Of a DNA stretch of 64,000 nt, positions 16,965-25,080 are shown piece after piece. Position 1 is the stretch's first letter. Each line of letters opens with the position of its first letter. The notes below the pieces were generated by a model, which had not been told where the DNA came from, searched no databases, and saw only the letters and a program-made list of their open reading frames with translations. Source of the stretch: Clostridium pasteurianum. Lineage in GTDB: Bacteria; Bacillota; Clostridia; Clostridiales; Clostridiaceae. The position numbers were made by a program, and so were the translations under genes. The stretch covers positions 806,001 through 870,000 of the forward strand of contig NZ_MCGV01000001.1 of assembly GCF_001705235.1 (NCBI RefSeq), given 5' to 3'.

Positions 16965-18152
16965 TCACCTCAATTCTAATAATAACTTAAGACGTTCGTA
17001 AAAATCTGCATGCCACCCTATTTTTAGTTCATTTGATAAAATGTGATAACTACCTCTCATTACAAAAGCCTCACTACACTTTTCTCTTATTCTTATATCT
17101 TGTTTCTCTAAATCTGAAAACAGATCTTTTCCCTTTTTTACTTTTATTTCTTCAGTAATTTCATCACCATATTCCTCTAAATCATCCTGCATAGCATAAA
17201 AACAATGTTCCCATTCATCAATAAGTTTTCGTTCATAGTCTTCTAGTTCATCAACATATAGCAAATCATTTCTAACCCAACTTGCACGTTGTTTAAAAGC
17301 ACGATAGTAATCTCTTAACGCCATCCGTACACGATTACTTCCAATACTAATCAATTTTAATTGTTCGAGAAAAATTTTATCATTAGGTGCCATATTATCC
17401 ATATTTAATTTTTCAATTTCAAATACATCTATTGGAAGATTATCAGGAGTATATTCTTCACTAATTGATACAATATACGAACGAACTTGACTTTGTGAAA
17501 CATAAATAGGATCATCAGAATTTAAAGCCTCAATTGACTTTTTAAACCACCATCCTTCCAGTCTTTCACAAATTAAATCTTGGTATTTAGGTAAACAGCT
17601 ATATCGAATTTCTCTCTTAATTTCATTTTCTACATTAATAATATTGCTACTTCCATCAATTACCACAATATTATTCAATAATTTTTTTGCGACTTCTTCA
17701 TTCAAAGAATTAAAAGAATTATAAAACTTTAAATTGACTTGATTATTAGATTCTTTACTTACCTTTTTTAATAACTGATATGCTAATTCAGTATCTCTGT
17801 TCTCATTGTTTTTTAAATAATAGGCTGCTGTTTTATCAGGTGCTAATGCTGTTGTTATAATCATAAATTTAGTAGTTTCTAGTAATTCATTTGATTCTTT
17901 TATTGCATCAACCCATACCTTTATTGTTCTCCACATATCAACACTAGCATTAGTTAAATCTCCTCGATGTTCTATATGATGCTTAAGCTGAATCAGTATT
18001 TTAGGAATATCATTATCACTAAATGCAATATCATCAAATTTTTCAATACTAATCTGTGCTTGTTCATCCTCACTTTTTAGTAAAAGATTAAGTGCATATC
18101 TAACTTGATATAAATATCCTATCATTTGTTCTGAAGCTTGATGATTTGACAT
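16965..18152 (-). CDS. ABC-3C system CTD component with a nuclease-like N-terminal domain
   Basis: This is the first gene of the operon (395 aa). The N-terminal ~60 residues read GYLYQVRYALNLLL, then ISIEKFDDIAF, then KILIQLKHH. That pattern (E37, D40/D41, Q55-L-K57) is the E-xn-D-xn-[EQ]xK arrangement of restriction-endonuclease-like domains of the DUF4297/Cap4 type. The C-terminal half (about 200-395) is the helical 'ABC-three component' domain expected to contact the middle component and the ATPase. The start follows a GGGGGGC run. By analogy it is the effector that cuts nucleic acid when the ATPase is activated; this is inference. Confidence 0.75.
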   Translation of the reverse strand: MSNHQASEQMIGYLYQVRYALNLLLKSEDEQAQISIEKFDDIAFSDNDIPKILIQLKHHIEHRGDLTNASVDMWRTIKVWVDAIKESNELLETTKFMIITTALAPDKTAAYYLKNNENRDTELAYQLLKKVSKESNNQVNLKFYNSFNSLNEEVAKKLLNNIVVIDGSSNIINVENEIKREIRYSCLPKYQDLICERLEGWWFKKSIEALNSDDPIYVSQSQVRSYIVSISEEYTPDNLPIDVFEIEKLNMDNMAPNDKIFLEQLKLISIGSNRVRMALRDYYRAFKQRASWVRNDLLYVDELEDYERKLIDEWEHCFYAMQDDLEEYGDEITEEIKVKKGKDLFSDLEKQDIRIREKCSEAFVMRGSYHILSNELKIGWHADFYERLKLLLELR

Positions 18153-18560
18153 ATTTGTTTTCGCCCCCCACTTGTTAACTTATACATTTAATCATTAACC
18201 TGGAATCTAAAGTTTTCATTTTATTTCGCATATTGTAAACATATGCAAATTTAAAACTTAATTAAAAATCATTTCATATATCTTCATTGTATGTATTTAG
18301 TATTTTTCTTTGAATATTCTAACATTGAAAATTTTCATTTGGTACAAGGTTTTTATATTAACTATTAATTTATAAATACACTATAATTCTTGATTCTAAC
18401 GTTTTATAGCATGTATAACTTAAGTTTAACCCTATAAACCCTACAAATTTTTATATATTTATTTTGTAGTTGAATTTTTTATCTTAACTTAACCTTATAC
18501 TTTTTTAACCTTATCAAGCTTTTGGTATTTTTCACTTTATAGTTTAAGATTGTATATTTT
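18153..18560. other. Promoter region of the ABC-3C operon, otherwise empty
   Basis: This 400-bp AT-rich spacer holds no reading frame with a ribosome binding site. No inverted repeat longer than the short palindrome GAAAATTTTC was seen. Confidence 0.4.
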
Positions 18561-18561
18561 T

Positions 18562-19110
18562 TTACCAACTCAGAATCACTATGAAAGTTTCCAGTCTTTT
18601 TTCCTTGACATACATATGCTTTTCCCAACTTCTTATTTTTTTAAGCACTGAAAGTACATTTACCATAACTGATCCATGATGCGGTACAACAATATGTAAA
18701 TACGTTATTGGAAAAATATATTTATTCATATTTATTACATCATAATCACAATCTCCTGGAAGTAACATATCTCATCACCTTGCAACTTAAGAATCAACCC
18801 ATAATTATTCTTTGCATTAATGCCATTCTTTGCAATAGCCTTTCCCTTCCAAATAGTAATTTCTTTTTCTTTAGTTTCATATACCATTAAATTTTGAAAT
18901 TCATCACTTATTAAACAAAGGTCAGCTCCTTTCGTAACCATAACTGCACACATTGGAATCGCTGAGACACATCTTGTCATAATATCTTTAAACCTTGGAG
19001 CAATAGATAGTCCTTTATTGAAATAAGGGTTATCTAAAGTAATTATCAATATGCCTCTTATTAGGATCATCTTTACTAGTCAAACCAATATATCTATCTC
19101 CTTTTGGCAT
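18562..19110 (-). pseudogene. Broken metallo-beta-lactamase-fold hydrolase gene
   Basis: Three consecutive minus-strand fragments together look like one gene. The first, from ATG 19110 after GGGGAGAGA, reads MPKGDRYIGLTSKDDPNK and stops after 26 codons. A second frame (to 18735) continues NPYFNKGLSIAPRFKDI. A third frame (18768-18562) reads MLLPGDCDYDVIN and YLHIVVPHHGS, the second half of a metallo-beta-lactamase fold of the ComEC-like type. At least two frameshifts are needed to join them. It lies upstream of the ABC-3C operon and downstream of the GIY-YIG gene, on the same strand. It is probably a decayed accessory gene of the island. Confidence 0.65.
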
Positions 19111-19129
19111 ATTATCTCTCCCCAATATT

Positions 19130-19561
19130 TTATGATTCCATAAAATTATTATATTTAGTTTCAAGCTTCATTGAAGCATAAATTTGAAAAATAGCTCTTT
19201 CATGCTCATCATCAATTCTAAACATCTTTGTTGTAAAATACTTGTACATATAATTTCTAGTATCTTCCATAGTTTTAAATTCAAATGCTTCTGATTTCAT
19301 TATCTTATACGTTAACGTAGCTTGAGATTGTGAAACTGCTCTAAGATCAATTCCTATTCGTTGAGCTAAATTTTTAGACCTTCCAACATAAACAGGCTTC
19401 TCCTTTTCAAACATTATGAACACACCTGATACAGGTTCTCTTGTATTAAAATTTTTTTTTATTTCCCCTTCAGTTAAATCTGCAAACAAATATTCCTTTT
19501 GTTCAAGAAGCTTTTCTAAATACAGTGGTAATAATTTAATAATATTTTCAAATGAATTCAT
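19130..19561 (-). CDS. GIY-YIG domain protein, 143 aa
   Basis: The motif set of GIY-YIG nucleases is visible: GVF (46-48) and YVG (58-60) on the paired strands, R61 and R68 following, and a late glutamate in DDEHERAIFQIYAS (E121) as the likely metal ligand. A helical N-terminal extension of ~40 residues precedes the domain. The start follows GGAGGG. No DNA-binding domain is attached, so it may act with partners or on small substrates. It lies in tandem with the DUF1643 gene and the broken MBL gene. Confidence 0.75.
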   Translation of the reverse strand: MNSFENIIKLLPLYLEKLLEQKEYLFADLTEGEIKKNFNTREPVSGVFIMFEKEKPVYVGRSKNLAQRIGIDLRAVSQSQATLTYKIMKSEAFEFKTMEDTRNYMYKYFTTKMFRIDDEHERAIFQIYASMKLETKYNNFMES

Positions 19562-19615
19562 AAATTTTTCCCTCCATTTATTTTATAAAAAAATTTCACG
19601 CATAAATCAATCTCA

Positions 19616-20233
19616 CTACCCAATCTTTCCCTCAGCAGCTTCCAAAAAATATTCCGAATTAACATACAGAGGGTGAACAGGATATTCAACATTTTTTAAA
19701 ATGCCTTTCTGGTTTAATTTATGAACCATAATTGCATTTTTATATTTATTTAATATTTCTCTTTGCCTACTTGCTTGAATATTAGTCTTTCCCCATGCCA
19801 GCCAAACAAACTGATATTCATCTTGCAACTTCCTTGCTTTATACATTAATTCACAAGTATCAGATAAATTTTTTGCTAACTTCTTAGCTTCGTCACTACT
19901 TTTAGATCTAATATTAAATAAATTTTCTATATGAAATGTATACTGTTCTGGAAGTTTAATATTATTTTCTGCATAAGCTTGTTTTATTAGTTTCATTACT
20001 TTTTTCATTGTATTATCACTTTTAGTAACTACAGGTCTTTCAGTTTCATATTCTTCAGTAGAAAGTTTCTCAAATAACTCATCCGACTCCGGTCTTGCAC
20101 TTCCTGGGTTCAACATATAAATTAGCCCAATTACATTTCCTGGTCCATTATCAGATCGAAATTCAGTATCATATCTAAATATTTTAATACCACTAACTGT
20201 TTTTATTGATTTATAATTAGCTAATATAACCAT
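19616..20233 (-). CDS. DUF1643 family protein
   Basis: The 205-aa protein contains GLIYMLNPGSARPESDE (residues ~36-52), the hallmark 'MLNPSxA' segment of DUF1643. Later FVWLAWGKTN and a histidine-bearing end, VEYPVHPLY, are also typical. The family is uncharacterised but is often found with restriction or other defence genes. It is the first gene of the DUF1643/GIY-YIG/MBL group. Its ribosome binding site is weak (GGGGCG about 10 nt upstream). Confidence 0.75.
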   Translation of the reverse strand: MVILANYKSIKTVSGIKIFRYDTEFRSDNGPGNVIGLIYMLNPGSARPESDELFEKLSTEEYETERPVVTKSDNTMKKVMKLIKQAYAENNIKLPEQYTFHIENLFNIRSKSSDEAKKLAKNLSDTCELMYKARKLQDEYQFVWLAWGKTNIQASRQREILNKYKNAIMVHKLNQKGILKNVEYPVHPLYVNSEYFLEAAEGKIG

Positions 20234-20329
20234 AATTTAATCGCCCCATTCTATATTATTTATTTAGAAGTACATTTCTACATTCGTCCCTAATTTTCCT
20301 CCATAATTTTCAATATACTTTAAATTCCT

Positions 20330-20509
20330 CCATAAAAAAATGACACATTTTCAAAATGAAAATATGCCATTTGTTTATAGTCGAAAACTATAAAACTTTT
20401 TATCTATTCTTATATACCTAAACTGCATTTTTAATATATATATTTATTTATCCAAAAGCTCACTTATACTTTTATTAAATCCAATTGGTTATGTTCTATA
20501 AATTGAATT
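20330..20509. repeat. Intergenic repeat with hairpin, diverged copy at 35665-35775
   Basis: AAATGACACATTTTC (20338-20352) pairs with GAAAATATGCCATTT (20358-20372). A similar hairpin and the following AAAAGCTCA..TTATT, TTCTATAAATT stretches recur at 35665-35775. It follows the 24-aa peptide gene on the minus strand and could be its terminator or 3' leader. Confidence 0.55.
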
Positions 20510-20584
20510 TTATTTTTTCTTACCTTTTCTATTTATAGAGCAAAAAAGAGCAGCACCTATCGCAACCCAAATAGCAATTTTCAT
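20510..20584 (-). CDS. 24-aa membrane peptide, copy A
   Basis: ATG at 20584 follows AGGGAGTGA. The product begins MKIAIW, continues AIGAALFCSINRK and ends in lysines: one transmembrane helix with a basic cytoplasmic tail. A second copy at 27364-27438 keeps the frame, start, ribosome binding site and all but three residues, which argues that it is translated. The function is unknown. The size and charge pattern fit small membrane regulators or type I toxin-like peptides, but no antisense RNA is evident. Confidence 0.6.
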   Translation of the reverse strand: MKIAIWVAIGAALFCSINRKGKKK

Positions 20585-20662
20585 TAAAAATCACTCCCTA
20601 CAAGTTCCTATTTATTAATCCACCTTAAACCGTTTTCTAGCTCCTGTTTACCTATACCAACT

Positions 20663-20827
20663 TCAATTACATGATTTACCCTCTTTAAAATAAGCAGCAA
20701 GTGAAATTCCCGCAGCTAACAAAAAAATTGCAGTACTAATATATCCTATATATGCCGTTTTCTTAACCCATAATGCTCCACCTATACAAAGAACGACTAA
20801 TGTTAAACTGAATTTTCTTTTGTCCAT
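20663..20827 (-). CDS. 54-aa small membrane protein
   Basis: ATG at 20827 follows AAGGATTGG. The product has two hydrophobic segments (residues ~7-20 and 28-46) joined by WVKKTAYIGY and ends in KEGKSCN. It lies 78 bp upstream of the 24-aa peptide gene on the same strand. A truncated, frameshifted copy lies beside the second 24-aa gene (27514-27620), so the two small genes form a duplicated module. No family recognised. Confidence 0.6.
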   Translation of the reverse strand: MDKRKFSLTLVVLCIGGALWVKKTAYIGYISTAIFLLAAGISLAAYFKEGKSCN

Positions 20828-20882
20828 AACCAATCCTTCTCTCTACAAATTTATAATTTAGAGGAATTATATATGATAAACG

Positions 20883-21059
20883 TTAACTATTTTTTGCCCT
20901 TCTTAGTATATTTATTTCTTTATCTGTAAGTCCTGTAAGTTTATTTATTGTTTCATTATCTAATCCCATTTCTATTGCTTTTATTGCTGTATCAGTCGCC
21001 TGCTCTTCTTTTCCTTTTTTTATTCCATCTTTGACTAACATTTCTCCTAATTTTGTCAT
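20883..21059 (-). CDS. 58-aa remnant of an Rpn/PD-(D/E)xK transposase-type nuclease (C-terminal tail)
   Basis: The frame from ATG 21059 (after GGGGAG) reads MTKLGEMLVKDGIKKGKEE and ends with a helical segment (MGLDNETINKLTGL, TDKEINILRRAK). This is the usual tail of Rpn-family recombination-promoting nucleases ('KGxEKGxEEG..LGLxxETIxKxTGLSxEEI'). The catalytic domain is missing. It is either a remnant or a re-used short ORF. A further unassigned frame at 21128-21262 may be part of the same decayed element. Confidence 0.55.
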   Translation of the reverse strand: MTKLGEMLVKDGIKKGKEEQATDTAIKAIEMGLDNETINKLTGLTDKEINILRRAKNS

Positions 21060-21281
21060 GCTTATCTCCCCATTTACTTTTTCTTATCCACACTACCAAC
21101 TTCTATCTATATTTTTATTATACCCTATTATATTCCTGTAGACATTACTAGCTTATAATATTTTTCAATATAATATATATCCTCTTCATATCCCAATCTT
21201 CCTTGATTTAATATTTGACAATATTTAATTTCTTTTAAATTCTTATTTATCTTCAATGGCATAGCCAGTGTTTTCTAACGC

Positions 21282-21311
21282 AAAAAATACCACAGTCAAT
21301 GCGGTATTTTT
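21282..21311 (-). terminator. Terminator of the NlpC/P60 gene
   Basis: AAAAATACCAC (21283-21293) pairs with GCGGTATTTTT (21301-21311), 28 bp beyond the stop codon. Confidence 0.85.
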
Positions 21312-21338
21312 AAATATGTATTTTAGATATTCTTAAAC

Positions 21339-22442
21339 TTATTTTACTCTTCTAGCTGTTATGTAGTCTGGTCTCCCCATTGATGATATTTTTATTACAT
21401 CACCAGTTCTCGGAGAATGAATATATGTATTATTGCCAACATACATTCCCATATGAGTAGGGTCTCCATTCTTACCAAAAAATACAAGATCTCCTGGTTG
21501 AAGCTGATCTCTTGGAACTCCATACCCATCATTTATTTGGTCATACGTTGTTCTTCCAAGGCTTATTCCAAAATGTGCATAAACATATTGAGTAAATCCT
21601 GAACAATCAAATCCTGTAGAAGGGCTTGTCCCTCCCCAAAGATAAGGTGTACCTAAGAAATTTGATGCATATGCTATTATACTATTGTCAGAAGCAGTTG
21701 CTACAGAAGCTATTCCTCTTGAATAATTGACACTAGGTGCTTCACTTCTCATGTTAATTACTGTTTTCATAGCTGCATTTACTGAAGCTTGGGATTCATC
21801 TACCTTTGATGCATATAGTTTTTCTTGAACTTTAGCATCTTCAATAAGTTTTTTCTGATCCGTTATTCTACTGTTTAGACTTGTTAATTTGTTTTCATTT
21901 TCACTTTTTAATGCATTTAAACCATTATACTTTGCATCAAGGGATGCTTTTTTACTTTTCACTTCTGCTTTCATATCATTTAAATCGCCTATTACTTTTT
22001 TATCCATGCCTATTATTTTTCCAATCATTTCTGTTTTAGATATTAAATCACTAAAACTTTCTGAGTCTAATAAAATGTTAAGGTAACTAGATTCTCCATT
22101 TATATATATTGCTCTTACTCTTTGACTAAATACATATTGCTTAATTTTCACTTCTTCTTCAACCTGAGTTATTTGTTTTTTTGTGTTTTCGATATCGTTT
22201 TCTGCTTTCGTTATACTCTTTTTATTCCCTTCAATTTTTATCATATAATCTTCAATTTGATTATCCAACTCTTCAATGCTTGCTTCAAGCTCATGTCTTG
22301 TGTCTTGTGCTTTCTTTAACGAATTCTTATTTTGCTCCAATTGAGTTTGTGCTTGATTAGATATTGGTGCAGCAAATGCTGAAACTTGAGTAACCATCAC
22401 TAACACCGTTGCAAGCATAACCGTTTTAATTGTTTTTTTCAC
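21339..22442 (-). CDS. Secreted NlpC/P60 peptidoglycan endopeptidase with N-terminal coiled coil
   Basis: The signal peptide is residues 1-24 (cleavage after SAFA). Long coiled-coil helices (about 28-225) precede a linker and a C-terminal NlpC/P60 domain. The domain has the catalytic Cys in FDCSGFTQYVYAHFG (near 280), a His in DPTHMGMYVG and a second His in YIHSPRTGD. The enzyme cuts D-Glu-type bonds in peptidoglycan stems during growth or cell separation. The coiled coil probably auto-inhibits or contacts an FtsEX-like activator, as in PcsB/CwlO relatives. It is monocistronic with its own terminator. Confidence 0.9.
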   Translation of the reverse strand: MKKTIKTVMLATVLVMVTQVSAFAAPISNQAQTQLEQNKNSLKKAQDTRHELEASIEELDNQIEDYMIKIEGNKKSITKAENDIENTKKQITQVEEEVKIKQYVFSQRVRAIYINGESSYLNILLDSESFSDLISKTEMIGKIIGMDKKVIGDLNDMKAEVKSKKASLDAKYNGLNALKSENENKLTSLNSRITDQKKLIEDAKVQEKLYASKVDESQASVNAAMKTVINMRSEAPSVNYSRGIASVATASDNSIIAYASNFLGTPYLWGGTSPSTGFDCSGFTQYVYAHFGISLGRTTYDQINDGYGVPRDQLQPGDLVFFGKNGDPTHMGMYVGNNTYIHSPRTGDVIKISSMGRPDYITARRVK

Positions 22443-22650
22443 TTACATCTCTCCCTTATTTATAGAGTAATACTTGTCACTCTTTTGTAAAGTTACTCAA
22501 ATAATACACTAAATTTGTGTAGAAATTATGTAGGTTTACATAAGACCATATATTACCACGGAAAATTGCATAATTTCATTATAATTATAATAAGTTTTAC
22601 GCTATGGAAATTTAACTTTTTTAATTGAAAAATAGGCTTTATAAATCTAA
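22443..22650. other. Upstream region of the NlpC/P60 gene
   Basis: AT-rich promoter region without a reading frame or clear operator. Confidence 0.4.
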
Positions 22651-22651
22651 T

Positions 22652-22687
22652 AAAAAAGAAAGCTAAAAATTTAATAGCTTTCTTTTA
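22652..22687 (-). terminator. Terminator of the heavy-metal operon
   Basis: AAAAGAAAGCTA (near 22654) pairs with TAGCTTTCTTTT (22675-22686), 33 bp after the stop of the 91-aa membrane protein gene. Confidence 0.8.
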
Positions 22688-22718
22688 CTATAATTATGAT
22701 CATACAATTAATTTAATT

Positions 22719-22994
22719 TCATTCCTTTTTTTCGTTCACTTCTTTCTTTCCACTACAACAATTCCCATGCTTACTATCCTTAAACATCATTCCAATCATA
22801 AGTACCATCATTATAGGACATATGAAAGGTGCTATTCCACTTATAGCTACTTTAAATCCTGTTCCTACATTTATAAACGGAAGTGCTCCAAAAATAATAT
22901 AGGGTAATCCGCAGCAAAGCACCATCATTAACATATGCTTCATTGGATTGTGTTTTTTATTTTCTCCATTTGGGTTATTTCCATGACACTTCAT
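22719..22994 (-). CDS. 91-aa membrane protein with His/Cys-rich tails
   Basis: The N-terminus (MKCHGNNPNGENKKHN) and the C-terminus (DSKHGNCCSGKKEVNEKKE) are rich in potential metal ligands. Between them are two hydrophobic helices (about 19-39 and 47-70, the second methionine-rich: CPIMMVLMIGMMF). The Met/Cys/His content and the position downstream of the HMA-TauE-cupredoxin gene suggest copper or another soft metal. The start follows GGAGGAA. No precise family assigned. Confidence 0.7.
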   Translation of the reverse strand: MKCHGNNPNGENKKHNPMKHMLMMVLCCGLPYIIFGALPFINVGTGFKVAISGIAPFICPIMMVLMIGMMFKDSKHGNCCSGKKEVNEKKE

Positions 22995-23165
22995 AATAAA
23001 TTCCTCCTTAATTGTGTTGTTATATTTAACAAGTAAGCTTAATAACTCCTGTACTCAAAATCGATTTATTTACAATTTTCTCAATATTGCCTCCTTGTAA
23101 ATACATTATAAATAAATGTTGTGAAGATATTATAAAGATAAAAATTAATTTTTTCATAATGTACT

Positions 23166-24992
23166 TTACCCATCTATTAATTTTTTACGAACGTCCTCTA
23201 AGTTCGTTGTTTTTAATGAATCCGTAACTTCAAGACCAGCGACTGTTACATTATCTTTAACAATAAGATAAGTTCCAGCTTTATCTATCTTAAATTGAAC
23301 ATTAACTATACCTTTTTCCCCTGTAAATGAACTTACTTTCTCGCGACTATTTGAATTTACTATGATAAACTCACTATTAGGATTATCAAAATTATTAAGG
23401 TCAATAACTAAGTTTGTTTCTATTCCTTTTTCTATCACTACTACAAGTGGTTCAAACTCATAGCCAGTTCCCTTTATATTTAATGTTTGAGTGCTTCCTG
23501 AAATATTAGCTTTTTGGATTAATCTATCAGTAGGAACTTTACTTAAATCATTCCCATAGATGCTTGTAGCTTGTGGTGCAGTGCTTGAAGCCCCTGCCCC
23601 GCCTGTACAACAACTCATTCCACTACTTGGAGCTGGAATAGATGAATCCGACTTAGATGTATCTACAGAATCAAGATTATCAGTTACTTTAATTACTCCT
23701 CTTATCATTCCCATCCAACAGCTAAAATTTATGTCTCCATCCTTTGGTGTAAATTCTATTGTGTTTTCACCAGACTTTAAAGTTTTTTGTATATTAAGTG
23801 ATGGTACTACTACAGCATTATTACAAGAATTTATTTGACTTCCTGTTATAATCCATTTAACAGGTATACCCTTTTGCACATAAAAAGCATTAGGAGTATA
23901 ACCGTTATTATCTGCAGTCATTTTAATTACTTGAACTCCATTTTCAATAGTTGCTTTACCTATATTGGCTTGAGATGCATTTGCTTTAGAACCTGAAATA
24001 CTTTGTGCTAATATTCTAGCATTTGGAACTCCAACTCCTGCAAGTGCAAGACCTCTATTCCCCATTATCAATCCAAGTATCACTACTAATATTCCACTAA
24101 ACTTTAAAAGTTGTTTTGTATAACCTTTACTTAACAAGCTAGATATTGTTCCAAACACTAGCATTAAAGGAACTGTTCCTAACGAAAACAGGAACATTGA
24201 TATAGCCCCCGCTGCTGCACTGCCTGTGCCTAATGCATAGAGCTGCATTGTTTGTAATGGTCCACAAGGCATTAATCCATTTAACATTCCCACTAAGAAA
24301 GGAGCTTTAGGTTTACTTTTTATTTTACATGCTGACCATGGTAATTTAATATTAAGTCTTCTAAATAAAGAGAAACCGGCTATATTTAATCCCATTATCA
24401 CCATAAATATTCCAGCAAATATTTGAAGTCCTGCTTTTACATTGAGTGATAATGATAATACTGATCCTAATGCTCCTACAATACCACCTATTATTGTGTA
24501 AGAAGTTACTCTTCCAGCATTATATAAAATTGCAGGTACTAAAGCCTTGAGTCTACTCTGCTTTTCATTTGCAATACTATTTTTTGATAAGCTTTGAGTC
24601 AGCATTATTCCGCCACACATACCAACACAATGTATTGATGTAAGCATCCCAACAACGAATAATACCACATAAGATGCATTATTTAATTTAGAACTCATAT
24701 CAAAACCTGATGTTGAATTGCCAAGAATCAGTACAGCTGCAGCTATAACTAAAAATCCTGCAAGTTTAATGCCATTTGAGTCTTTTGTGCTGTAGCCAGC
24801 TTTATTTATAGCTTTCTTTAATTGTTCACTAGTACAAATTTTACTATCATACTCAACAGTAACTTGCTGAGCACTATAGCTAGCCATCACATTTACAACT
24901 CCATCAACTTTCTTTAATGCTTTTTCTACTCTGTTTTCACAAGATGTGCATGTCATATTATATACTTTAATAATTTCTCTCTTAATGCTCAT
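23166..24992 (-). CDS. HMA - TauE/UreH-type transporter - cupredoxin-like fusion (heavy-metal handling)
   Basis: The 608-aa protein is a mosaic. A heavy-metal-associated domain at the N-terminus carries MTCTSC. Six to seven membrane helices of the sulfite-exporter TauE/UreH (DsbD-like) type follow (about 75-320; VGMLTSIHCVGMCGGIM and GMLNGLMPCGPLQ are the family hallmarks). Next is an extracytoplasmic cupredoxin-like domain (KMTADNNGYTPNAFYVQKG ... FSCWMGMIRGVIKV), then a linker with SSGMSCCTGG, then a second cupredoxin-like domain. The ATG at 24992 follows GGAGG. The genes for the two-component system lie directly upstream on the same strand. The role is probably copper/mercury trafficking or cytochrome-type copper supply; which metal is not determinable. 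Confidence 0.82.
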   Translation of the reverse strand: MSIKREIIKVYNMTCTSCENRVEKALKKVDGVVNVMASYSAQQVTVEYDSKICTSEQLKKAINKAGYSTKDSNGIKLAGFLVIAAAVLILGNSTSGFDMSSKLNNASYVVLFVVGMLTSIHCVGMCGGIMLTQSLSKNSIANEKQSRLKALVPAILYNAGRVTSYTIIGGIVGALGSVLSLSLNVKAGLQIFAGIFMVIMGLNIAGFSLFRRLNIKLPWSACKIKSKPKAPFLVGMLNGLMPCGPLQTMQLYALGTGSAAAGAISMFLFSLGTVPLMLVFGTISSLLSKGYTKQLLKFSGILVVILGLIMGNRGLALAGVGVPNARILAQSISGSKANASQANIGKATIENGVQVIKMTADNNGYTPNAFYVQKGIPVKWIITGSQINSCNNAVVVPSLNIQKTLKSGENTIEFTPKDGDINFSCWMGMIRGVIKVTDNLDSVDTSKSDSSIPAPSSGMSCCTGGAGASSTAPQATSIYGNDLSKVPTDRLIQKANISGSTQTLNIKGTGYEFEPLVVVIEKGIETNLVIDLNNFDNPNSEFIIVNSNSREKVSSFTGEKGIVNVQFKIDKAGTYLIVKDNVTVAGLEVTDSLKTTNLEDVRKKLIDG

Positions 24993-25080
24993 ATTATCCT
25001 CCATAAAATTACTGCAATTTATTTATAACTAATCTTTAAATATAATTAATTGTAATAAAAAATTATGAAGATTTTATGTG

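Noticed and set aside
14560-20233. Prophage or integrative element
   Set aside because: No integrase, terminase, structural gene, tRNA-end duplication or flanking direct repeat was found.
21128-21262. 44-aa ORF upstream of the Rpn tail
   Set aside because: It has no ribosome binding site and no recognisable family. Its last part is also present in the decayed copy at 27.63 kb. It is probably a remnant and not a gene.
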